Counted from the first letter of the stretch, positions 1 to 6,193 are shown. The stretch is DNA of 6,853 nucleotides from Candidatus Hydrothermota bacterium (GCA_003645975.1 QNDP01000068.1:1-6853); one strand, 5' to 3'. Notes: generated from the letters alone by a model not told the origin. A program made the numbers and translations.

Positions 1-1133
1 ATGCCGAAATCGATGAGGGTCGAGATGAGTTCTTTACAGCTTCCATCCGGGTTTTGTATCAGGAAATCGTGTTGCATGATGTCCATATCCCTTTCGCCAG
101 GCGCATATTGCAGTTTTTCGAGCATCAGTTTGACGAGTGCGTCGAGGTTGGAACCCTTTTCGAGGCCGATCACCTTGTCGCTGAACAGGCCGAGCCATTC
201 GAGTTTGCGGACAACTGTGGAATACGGCTCCGTCCCCAAGTAGTCGGCGACCGCTTTGACGATGTCATCAGAAGGTTTTGCTCCGACAATGCCTGCGATC
301 AGCTCTTTGTAAGTCGTCTTGCTCAGATCTTTTTCGGTGATGTCGAGCAGGTGGAGATCGGCGATGCGTTTCATCGTCTCGGACCAACCGATATGGCGCA
401 AGGTGCCACGATACATCGTCTTTGCCTCCGGGATGCCATAAAGGTCTATGTAGGGCAATGAGTTGCGGTTGGGGTAGTTCTCAAGCCATCCGAATCCCTC
501 GATGTATTTGAAATTGTAGTGTGCAAAAAGCTCCTCACCGGGCACATCGATGACTTCGCCGTCTTTCATGAACCTGGCCGAATTGCGAGAGGCAAGGAGC
601 ACGCCTCTTGGAGACCACGAAAATTTATAACCAAACGGATTGTTGTTCGCTTCCGGAGCTGGCAGAGCGCCGCAGAACGATGAAAATCCGAGCACTTTTC
701 CGCCTTCCGCATGAACCTTGTCGATCACCCTCTTTGCGGACATGTGATCGATTCCGGGGTCGAGTCCCAACTCGTTGAGCAGGATGATGTCGGCCTTCTG
801 GGCGGCCTCGTCCAACTCCCGCATTGCATCGCTAACATAGGATGTAGTAACGAGATGCGTGCGCTCCTCTATGCAGATTTTGGCGATTTTGGGATGATAG
901 GCTGGTGGAAACAGGCTGACGGCTATGTCAGCTTCCCGTATAAGTTCACGAAGTTTTTCGTCCTCGTCGATGGTTACACGGACGGCCTTGCCCCGCTCAT
1001 GACCTGCGATTATCCGTTCTGCCTTGCTGACAGTCCTCGTCGCCACAGTTACAAAATAGTTCGGCTGATCAAGCAAATATCTGATATGTGGGCGGGCAAC
1101 CATTCCTGCCCCAAACACTACTATCCGCTTCAT
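1..1133 (-). CDS. Saccharopine dehydrogenase, glutamate-forming (LYS9/saccharopine reductase type), C-terminus cut by window edge
   Basis: Enzymes of this family interconvert saccharopine with glutamate and 2-aminoadipate semialdehyde using NADP(H), in the cytoplasm, in lysine biosynthesis (aminoadipate route) or degradation. The visible 377 residues carry the N-terminal Rossmann motif GAGMVARP (residues 8-15, the GxGxxxxP form typical of saccharopine reductase). They also carry ELGLDPGIDHM (121-131), SSFCGALPAPE (151-161), the block ending in SPRGVLLA (165-181), PNRNS (221-225) and YRGTLRHIGW (241-250), all family hallmarks in the expected order. The family is usually about 430-450 residues, so roughly 60 are missing beyond position 1. 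Two in-frame ATGs exist, at 1139 and 1133. AGGAG at 1142-1146 lies 8 nt from the 1133 ATG, and the family normally begins MK-R-hydrophobic, so 1133 is preferred. No other lysine-pathway gene is in view, so the direction of the reaction in the cell is open. A carboxynorspermidine dehydrogenase is a less likely relative. Confidence 0.93.
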   Translation of the reverse strand, partial: MKRIVVFGAGMVARPHIRYLLDQPNYFVTVATRTVSKAERIIAGHERGKAVRVTIDEDEKLRELIREADIAVSLFPPAYHPKIAKICIEERTHLVTTSYVSDAMRELDEAAQKADIILLNELGLDPGIDHMSAKRVIDKVHAEGGKVLGFSSFCGALPAPEANNNPFGYKFSWSPRGVLLASRNSARFMKDGEVIDVPGEELFAHYNFKYIEGFGWLENYPNRNSLPYIDLYGIPEAKTMYRGTLRHIGWSETMKRIADLHLLDITEKDLSKTTYKELIAGIVGAKPSDDIVKAVADYLGTEPYSTVVRKLEWLGLFSDKVIGLEKGSNLDALVKLMLEKLQYAPGERDMDIMQHDFLIQNPDGSCKELISTLIDFG

Positions 1134-1154
1134 GGTCATTGCTCCTCCTCTCAT

Positions 1155-1172
1155 TTTTGCAAGTTTGCAAAA
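1155..1172. promoter_or_regulatory. 18-bp perfect palindrome, candidate operator of the saccharopine dehydrogenase gene
   Basis: TTTTGCAA-GT-TTGCAAAA has two perfectly complementary 8-base arms around a 2-bp centre. Each arm also contains the self-complementary hexamer TTGCAA. It sits 22 bp upstream of the start codon at 1133, immediately before the ribosome binding site. If the TATGAT box at 1188-1193 is used, it would fall about +10 to +27 of the transcript, a common repressor position. The short centre makes a DNA-binding dimer site more likely than an RNA hairpin. I cannot name the regulator. Confidence 0.5.
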
Positions 1173-1180
1173 TATTGTGA

Positions 1181-1232
1181 GGCGTTAATCATAAAGCCTG
1201 CCAAAGGACGGCCTAAAGGCGATGGTAACGCC
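1181..1232. other. Nested inverted-repeat structure between the peptidase and dehydrogenase genes
   Basis: GGCGTTA (1181-1187) pairs perfectly with TAACGCC (1226-1232). Inside it, GCCT (1196-1199) can pair with AGGC (1217-1220) and GCC (1200-1202) with GGC (1210-1212), leaving AAAGGAC (1203-1209) as the apical loop on the plus strand. It has no U-tract, so it is not an obvious intrinsic terminator. It may be a structured leader, an attenuator-like element, or an operator overlapping the predicted promoter. Confidence 0.35.
1188..1216 (-). promoter_or_regulatory. Possible sigma70-type promoter for the saccharopine dehydrogenase gene
   Basis: On the minus strand TATGAT (1188-1193) matches the -10 consensus at five of six bases. 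A weak -35 candidate, TTAGGC (1211-1216), lies 17 bp upstream. Initiation would be near 1181, giving a leader of about 48 nt that contains the 1155-1172 palindrome and the ribosome binding site. The -35 match is poor, so this is tentative. Confidence 0.3.
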
Positions 1233-1240
1233 CAATCCCC

Positions 1241-1269
1241 ATGAAATCGCCGAAAGGACGGGATTTCAT
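1241..1269. terminator. Hairpin just downstream of the C25 peptidase stop codon
   Basis: ATGAAATC (1241-1248) and GATTTCAT (1262-1269) form an 8-bp perfect inverted repeat with a 13-nt loop, beginning 11 nt after the stop codon of the minus-strand peptidase gene. Position fits a 3'-end structure of that transcript. The stem is A/T-rich and no run of T follows on the minus strand, so it could instead be an mRNA-stabilising hairpin. Its loop contains AAAGGACGG, also found at 1203-1211. Confidence 0.35.
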
Positions 1270-1280
1270 CGACAAAGACA

Positions 1281-3740
1281 CTATTTGACCGACCGCAAGA
1301 CCACAAATTTGCCAGAACTCGGCCTTCGACCAGCCGTTTTCGCTCGATAGAAATACACACCGGAATGGGGCGCTCTAAAAGTAAACCTGCCATCCGCCTG
1401 AGCCGTCAAAATGCATCTGCCTGACAGATCGTAGATTCGGATCTCAAAGTCCCTGTCAAATCGGGAGAAAAACGAGACATCCTGACCACGAACCACAATG
1501 GCGATGTCCTCGTCTTCCGGACGGATATGTGTGTCTTCCGACACGGCCAAAGCCCCTGTTGCCATGAAGATGTCCCAATGGCCAAACTGATCGCTCAGAA
1601 AGGTTATTGCGAGGGAGTCGCCGATCCGCATGACGAACGGGTTTATCTCATTTGCATTTCCTGCCGCAACGGGTTGAACATCATCGACATGTCCCTCGAC
1701 AAGTCGTCCAACGAACACATCGTGGTCAAGCGATGACCAAGTAACAGCGGCGCCGTTCTCAAGTCCGACGATGGAGACACTTATGACGCTGTCGGCGACA
1801 TCGAAGATTCGGCTCCACACATTGCCCCAAATGAAAGTCGCCTGCAAGGTGTTGCCCCTCTTGAAGACGAGCCAGATTGTGCCGCTGTCGTCCATCGCCG
1901 CCTTCCCATCGGAGACCCCAGAGAATCGGCTCAATTCGGTGAAGTTGACGCCATCACCTTCCAAAACCACAACATCCGAACGATCCGGCCGCAGCTCGGT
2001 GTAAATCAGGAAATATCTCGATGGGCTGATCTTGACCACCTGTGGGGACACATTGTCAGCATCATTTTGAACCACAGGGACTTGAAGCCAATTCGATCCG
2101 ACCTTGTAAGCGATCCACAGCTCCCCGTGCCCGTTATGCCATCGAAGATATGCCACCGCAGGTTCACCGCTTGGGAGGGTGTAGATCGACGGTTGAAGTT
2201 CGTAATTGGACGGACTTGCGGCTGCGGGCTCATAGGAAACAACATGCGTTCCAAAAACTTTTGCGACATAGATGTCATGATTTTCGTTGCGGAACGACTG
2301 CCATGCAATCCAGACGGTGTCGCCAAGTCCTTTGGTCAAAGAAGGATAGAAATCCCAATAGACATCCGATGCGACCGGTATCTCGTCCGACCAGCCCGAC
2401 GACTCCGTGTATCTTTTGAGGTAAATCTCGCTCCTTATGTCGCGTCCAGAACTCCAAACAAGGACGATTTCATGCTCGTCGGTCAAGCCGACCTGTTGCG
2501 CATCAGTGAAATCCGAAGTTACAAGAGAGGTGGCATTCCAATCGGAGCAGTTGACGGTGTCGTTCCGAACAACCTCAATCCTATCCGCACGGACATGGAG
2601 CGTCGGATCGCCCAAGATCGTGAGTCCGTAATGCCAATCGGGATAGAGTTCTGCATATTCCGACATCCATGACTTGAAGGCGTCGCCGATCGATGCGCCG
2701 TCGGCCATATAGCCCATAAACTCGTCGAAGGCGAGCATCATGGCACCGGTTTTTGCCGATCCGATGACCGCAAGCCCATTCCCTTCAAAGATATACATGT
2801 TGCCGATGTCGTCCCGTTCGACATATCGTGCGGCCGAACATGAGAACAGGTTCAGGAAAAGCGCATCAGGCCAAAGCGGTTCCATCTCAAAGTTGAACAC
2901 GGTTCCGCCGTAGTTGATCGGTTTGAATGTGTGTCCCCATGGAGAGGAGTGGCTTGCCACGAAGACAAACTCATAGCCGTCGGCGAGCCGCTGTTTGTAG
3001 TTGTCCGCTGTGGTCAACATCGGATCGTTGATAATGTGGACAGTGTCATAGACTTCATCGAGACCGGCCGTCGTGATGTAGTATTGCCAATCGTCGTCAA
3101 TGAACGAGAGTGCGCGCAACGGCACGCTCGTGCCCTGAGTCCGATAGGCATGGTCTCTCTCAAGGAACGATCTGACCAATTCGGCCTCAGAACCATAGCT
3201 TAAGTTCGATCCCCACAGTCTTCCGACCCATATTTCGGGTTCCGTGCTGCCCTGATGCAGGTCGAACAGGCCGTCGCCGTCGGTGTCGAGCCAATTGCCG
3301 TTCAAATCCATGAAGTAGTAATCGATCGGAAACTCCTCGACCATGCCCCAGTATGGCTCATCCATGTGGAACCATGCGATCGGCAGCCTTCCGATGAATA
3401 TGGCTCCAACGATGTTGAACTGAAGCTGCGAAGCAAGGAAGTTGCGAAGTTCGGACGCTGTGCCGCCTATTGCAGTGTCCACGACGACCGTGTAGCCGTC
3501 AGCGGATATGTCCGAAGCAAATTGGGCTATCTCGGAGGTCAAATTTCGATAAAGTTCGGAATTCACAATGACATAAATGCGGTCAGTTCCGTTGCCGACA
3601 CGATAAACCTCACCGATCTGGAGTTGTGTTTTGGGGCTGTATTTCATGAATTCTTTGTAGGTCAACGGGTTTCGACCCAGAGGGTCAACCCATCGGGTAA
3701 CAGGGATGCTCAAAACCATCAAAATTGCAAAGACTTGCAT
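1281..3740 (-). CDS. Secreted C25 (gingipain-like) cysteine peptidase with propeller repeats and C-terminal sorting domain
   Basis: Predicted exported endopeptidase of clan CD. Residues 1-17 form a short hydrophobic signal-like segment without the usual positive N-region. An in-frame TGA two codons upstream of the ATG rules out a longer start, and GGAGG at 3747-3751 with 6-nt spacing supports this one. The catalytic region spans about residues 50-385. It has a likely catalytic His264 in FVFVASHSSPWGH, a likely catalytic Cys301 in LFLNLFSCSAARY and the family's usual closing motif GDPTL (377-381). The 37-residue His-Cys spacing is close to that of gingipains. DTDGDGLFD (152-160) looks like a calcium-binding loop. 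Residues 420-735 contain seven repeats of a hydrophobic strand pair about 42-52 residues apart, suggesting a beta-propeller for binding. Residues 755-819, with EIRIYDLSGR, SGVYFYRA and GKFVVLR, resemble the T9SS type A sorting domain, implying surface attachment or release. Substrate is unknown. Confidence 0.82.
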   Translation of the reverse strand: MQVFAILMVLSIPVTRWVDPLGRNPLTYKEFMKYSPKTQLQIGEVYRVGNGTDRIYVIVNSELYRNLTSEIAQFASDISADGYTVVVDTAIGGTASELRNFLASQLQFNIVGAIFIGRLPIAWFHMDEPYWGMVEEFPIDYYFMDLNGNWLDTDGDGLFDLHQGSTEPEIWVGRLWGSNLSYGSEAELVRSFLERDHAYRTQGTSVPLRALSFIDDDWQYYITTAGLDEVYDTVHIINDPMLTTADNYKQRLADGYEFVFVASHSSPWGHTFKPINYGGTVFNFEMEPLWPDALFLNLFSCSAARYVERDDIGNMYIFEGNGLAVIGSAKTGAMMLAFDEFMGYMADGASIGDAFKSWMSEYAELYPDWHYGLTILGDPTLHVRADRIEVVRNDTVNCSDWNATSLVTSDFTDAQQVGLTDEHEIVLVWSSGRDIRSEIYLKRYTESSGWSDEIPVASDVYWDFYPSLTKGLGDTVWIAWQSFRNENHDIYVAKVFGTHVVSYEPAAASPSNYELQPSIYTLPSGEPAVAYLRWHNGHGELWIAYKVGSNWLQVPVVQNDADNVSPQVVKISPSRYFLIYTELRPDRSDVVVLEGDGVNFTELSRFSGVSDGKAAMDDSGTIWLVFKRGNTLQATFIWGNVWSRIFDVADSVISVSIVGLENGAAVTWSSLDHDVFVGRLVEGHVDDVQPVAAGNANEINPFVMRIGDSLAITFLSDQFGHWDIFMATGALAVSEDTHIRPEDEDIAIVVRGQDVSFFSRFDRDFEIRIYDLSGRCILTAQADGRFTFRAPHSGVYFYRAKTAGRRPSSGKFVVLRSVK

Positions 3741-3881
3741 GGCTCACCTCCGATGCCTTTTCAACACAGCCTTTAAGCCGGTTCGGATGACAATTTTTGT
3801 TTAAAAAATAAGGTTATGCTAACATTTTGAACACAAAAAGGCAATAATCCCGCCATGCTCGTCCTGTTCGGTCATATGGCT
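3741..3881. other. Divergent intergenic region between the C25 peptidase and TauE/SafE genes
   Basis: This region must hold the promoter of the minus-strand peptidase as well as upstream elements of the plus-strand permease. The stretch at about 3790-3838 is markedly A+T-rich, unlike the surrounding genes, and is the likely place for promoter melting or upstream-element binding. I found no -35/-10 pair for the peptidase that I would defend. The ribosome binding site of the peptidase (GGAGG) is at 3747-3751. Confidence 0.4.
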
Positions 3882-3887
3882 TATAAT
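3882..3887 (+). promoter_or_regulatory. -10 box TATAAT of a probable leaderless promoter for the TauE/SafE gene
   Basis: A consensus TATAAT is followed by six bases and then ATG at 3894 (TATAATTTAAAAATG). Transcription normally begins 6-8 bases after the -10 box, which puts the first transcribed base at or next to the A of the start codon. There is no Shine-Dalgarno sequence before this ATG, as expected for a leaderless mRNA. No good -35 hexamer is present 16-18 bp upstream. Confidence 0.5.
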
Positions 3888-3893
3888 TTAAAA

Positions 3894-4672
3894 ATGAGTC
3901 TCATTATCTATGCTTTGCTGTTCGCAATCGCCGCTGTCCTTGCAATGCTTGGAAAAGGTGGAGGTGAGTTCTACCTCCCGATCTTGGTCGCGTCAGGTGT
4001 TCCTTTCCACCAAGCAGGCACCATCTCGCTCTTCATGTTGACCGTCTGGGCTCCGTGATGGCTGCGGTCGAACACAGAAAGTCGTTGATAGATTGGACTT
4101 TGGGGACTATGCTCATCCTCACGGCTGGACTCGGTTCGTTTTTCGGAGGTCTCATCTCGGTGAAGATACCGTCGTTCTATCTGAAACTCACATTTTCGGC
4201 CATGCTCCTCGTCTCGGCCTACTTCGTTGCTCGTCCTCCAACCCAGCAGCCTCGAGTGCCGAAAGTCTGTGAAATCAAAAGGAACTGTTGCGGCGAAAGT
4301 TATTCGATTTCCTGTCTCGTGTTCCCCGTCGTGGCGTTTATCGGCTTTCTCGCTGGAATGGTCGGCATATCCGGTGGCGGAGTCATAATTCCGCTCGTGG
4401 TAATCCTGAGCAGGATGCCGTTGAGGGTCGCATTGGCGACCAATTCCCTGATCGTCCTGTTCTCGTCGTTCAGCGGCTTTATCGGTCATGGACTCTCGCA
4501 GTCCGTTCCGTGGGGCAAGGCAGTTCCAGCGGCGGCGTCTGTGGCGGTCGGCGCACTCATAGGCGCGCATTTCTCGACAAGAGTGCACATATCACGGCTG
4601 AAAAAGTTGTTCGTGTTCATTCTTGTGTTTGCGGCTCTATGGATGCTTTTCAATGCGTTGCGTAAGGTATAG
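3894..4672 (+). pseudogene. TauE/SafE-family (TSUP) membrane permease, interrupted by a one-base frameshift
   Basis: Members of this family export or import sulfite, sulfonates and related small anions across the inner membrane. The first frame, from 3894, gives a membrane segment and GKGGGEFYLPIL but stops at TGA 4056-4058. The rest continues in another frame to TAG 4670-4672. Adding one base near 4047 gives a single protein of about 259 residues, the normal family length. Both family half-repeats are present: GKGGG-hydrophobic near the start, and GMVGISGGGVIIPL with ALATNSL in the second half, with about seven to nine membrane segments overall. The central hydrophilic linker carries a cysteine cluster (C-x5-CC), with another Cys seven residues further on. 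The start at 3894 is preferred over ATGs at 3855 and 3876 because a TATAAT box lies 6 nt before it and hydrophobicity begins at once. A real mutation, a sequencing error or (less likely) recoding could explain the break. Confidence 0.8.
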
Positions 4673-4714
4673 GCCGATGCAACTAAGTCTTTAACGAAAA
4701 ATGCATTGAGAAGG

Positions 4715-5989
4715 TCATTCGGACGGCTCAAGCATGACCACCGTCCGATTTGTCTCAACAAGATATTTTTGAGCGGCTTTCCTGATACGTTCCGGTGTGA
4801 CCTCCAAAAGCCGTTGAAGCCATCGATTGAAGGCGTCCTGACCGTCCAAAACCTCAAAAGACGCTATTGTCATGCCTTTGCCCACAATCGATTCCTGCGA
4901 GAAGATCAGGCCGGACACGATGCTGTTCATAATTTTCGTGAATTCTCTATCCGAAACAGGCTCGTCCTTCAGCCTATCGAGTTCTTTGAACACGACCTCT
5001 TCGATCTTATCGAACGACACGCCTTTCTTAGGTGTCGCCTCGATGCTCAGGAGTCCCGGATCAAGGGTTCGATCGAGTTGGATGGCGATTTCAGTTGCAA
5101 GTCCTTCATCGACAAGGGCTTTATGCAATCTTGATGATTTGCCAGCTCCGATAAGCGACGCCATTATTGCGACTTCTGGATAGTCCTCTGCCGAAAATTT
5201 CGGGATGTGGAAGGCGGCGCCCCATATCCGCAACCCATTCCAACGACGAATTTTCATCCGTTTTTCACCGACCTGCGGCGGCTCCACCGTTCTGACTTCT
5301 GGGATGGGCGTTTCACCTGCCTCGATGTCGCCGAAATACTGTTCAGCCCAACTGAAGACCTGTTCGCTTTCAACATCACCGGAAACTGCCAGCAAAGCGT
5401 TGTCGGGTCTATAAAAAGTTCGATAGAATTCGAGGACATCGTCCAATTCCATCTTTTCGAGGTCGCTCATCCATCCGATGACCGGTCGGCGATACGGATG
5501 TGCTGTGAAAGCAAGAGCTTCAAGATATTCCCAGAACATGCCATAGGGGTTGTTCTCGTATTGGAGCCGTCTCTCTTCCATGACCACACTTTTCTCCTCC
5601 TCGAAATTGGAGAAGGTGCAATTGACCATCCTATCGGCTTCGAGTTCGAGCAAAGTTTCCACCTTAGATGAAGGGATTACAGCCCAATAAGTTGTAACAT
5701 CCTTCGAGGTGTATGCGTTTTCATAGCCTCCGAACATTGAGACCAGCTCAGAGTAATAGTTCGGAGGGAATCTTTTCGTCCCGTTGAACATGAGGTGTTC
5801 CAGCAGGTGAGCCAAGCCGGTCTTGCCCGTTACCTCATTGCGAGAGCCGACTTTATACCACATCTGAACGGATGCCAGAGGTGCCGAATGATCCTCAATG
5901 ACAAGCACACACAACCCGTTGGCAAGTCTATGTCTCTTTATCTCGATTTTGTAAGTTTCGATCACCTTCCTAACACTTACTTGCGTCAT
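4715..5989 (-). CDS. M16 family zinc metallopeptidase (pitrilysin / processing-peptidase type, single-domain M16B-like)
   Basis: Zinc-dependent peptidase of the inverzincin family, 424 residues, the usual size of single-module M16B proteins that work as dimers. The inverted zinc motif HLLEH (His61, Glu64 base, His65) is intact. The downstream zinc ligand is most likely Glu139 in SVVMEERR, 74 residues after His65, close to the family spacing. Other hallmarks are GLAHLLEHLMFNGT (58-71), the FGGYENAYTSKDVTTYW block (86-102), YRTFYRPDNALLAVSGDV in the middle, and GAGKSSRL in the C-terminal half, matching the inactive-type second domain. There is no signal peptide or lipobox, so a cytoplasmic location is predicted unless the start is misread. 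No Shine-Dalgarno precedes the ATG at 5989, and a TATAAT box ends 11 nt before it. It stands alone: bacteria often have two M16 genes side by side, but the next gene is the convergent permease, 42 bp away. Confidence 0.93.
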   Translation of the reverse strand: MTQVSVRKVIETYKIEIKRHRLANGLCVLVIEDHSAPLASVQMWYKVGSRNEVTGKTGLAHLLEHLMFNGTKRFPPNYYSELVSMFGGYENAYTSKDVTTYWAVIPSSKVETLLELEADRMVNCTFSNFEEEKSVVMEERRLQYENNPYGMFWEYLEALAFTAHPYRRPVIGWMSDLEKMELDDVLEFYRTFYRPDNALLAVSGDVESEQVFSWAEQYFGDIEAGETPIPEVRTVEPPQVGEKRMKIRRWNGLRIWGAAFHIPKFSAEDYPEVAIMASLIGAGKSSRLHKALVDEGLATEIAIQLDRTLDPGLLSIEATPKKGVSFDKIEEVVFKELDRLKDEPVSDREFTKIMNSIVSGLIFSQESIVGKGMTIASFEVLDGQDAFNRWLQRLLEVTPERIRKAAQKYLVETNRTVVMLEPSE

Positions 5990-6000
5990 AACGGCAAAAG

Positions 6001-6006
6001 ATTATA
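6001..6006 (-). promoter_or_regulatory. -10 box TATAAT for the M16 peptidase gene, implying a very short or absent leader
   Basis: On the minus strand TATAAT is followed by 11 bases and the ATG at 5989. The expected transcription start would be only about 4-5 nt before the start codon, too close for a ribosome binding site, and none is visible. I found no convincing -35 element. Confidence 0.45.
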
Positions 6007-6061
6007 ACGCATCCACCCCGCAAAATTTCCATAACACTATGCAGGACAGGGGGATTTTTCA

Positions 6062-6098
6062 CGGAAGTCCGCAGTTTATTCGGTTCTATCGGAAGTCC
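6062..6098. repeat. 9-bp direct repeat CGGAAGTCC
   Basis: CGGAAGTCC occurs at 6062-6070 and again at 6090-6098, start to start 28 bp. The pair lies in the divergent spacer, upstream of the M16 promoter box and before the hairpin repeat. It may be a tandem binding site, but at this length chance is possible. Confidence 0.3.
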
Positions 6099-6120
6099 CT
6101 CGTTGATGGAAATTTATACC

Positions 6121-6193
6121 CTCATCCCTGCCCCATGGAGGAGAAGGGAGACAAAGTTCCTTTCCGCCTCTGGGGGAAAGTCAGGTTGGGGAG
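6121..6193. repeat. REP-like imperfect long hairpin (about 73 bp)
   Basis: The left arm CTCATCCCTG (6121-6130) pairs with CAGGTTGGGGAG (6182-6193) with a two-T bulge, one A-G mismatch and one wobble. It continues inward with CCCCA (6131-6135) against TGGGG, GAGG against CCTC, and AAGGGA (6144-6149) against TTCCTT (6157-6162, one wobble), closing on a short loop around 6150-6156. The C/T-rich left arm and G/A-rich right arm recall the dispersed palindromic (REP/BIME-type) repeats common between genes in many bacterial chromosomes. Only one copy is in this window, so its repeat status is inferred from its form. Confidence 0.55.

Noticed and set aside
711..1244. Plus-strand open frame of 177 codons opposite the saccharopine dehydrogenase
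   Set aside because: It lies almost entirely antisense to a clearly recognisable enzyme, has no ribosome binding site and no recognisable domain.
1134..1280. Lysine riboswitch ahead of saccharopine dehydrogenase
   Set aside because: The region is too short and I do not see the conserved L-box core; the visible structures are simple hairpins.
2067..2672. Plus-strand open frame of 201 codons inside the C25 peptidase gene
   Set aside because: Antisense shadow of a long gene with continuous domain structure; its composition is rich in Arg and Pro and no family is recognisable.
3855..3893. Longer start for the TauE/SafE gene at 3855 or 3876
   Set aside because: No ribosome binding site at either ATG, the extra residues are not hydrophobic or family-like, and the TATAAT box at 3882-3887 would lie inside the coding region.
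4041..4060. Programmed ribosomal frameshifting in the permease gene
   Set aside because: No slippery heptamer of the X XXY YYZ kind precedes the stop and no stimulatory structure is evident. A simple missing base explains the data better.
3971..4588. Minus-strand open frame of 205 codons opposite the permease
   Set aside because: It is extremely charged (His, Arg, Glu, Asp), as expected from the reverse complement of a membrane protein gene. The plus-strand product has both TauE/SafE half-repeats.
4673..4714. Bidirectional terminator between the convergent permease and M16 genes
   Set aside because: I could not find a stable stem or a T-run in these 42 bases on either strand.
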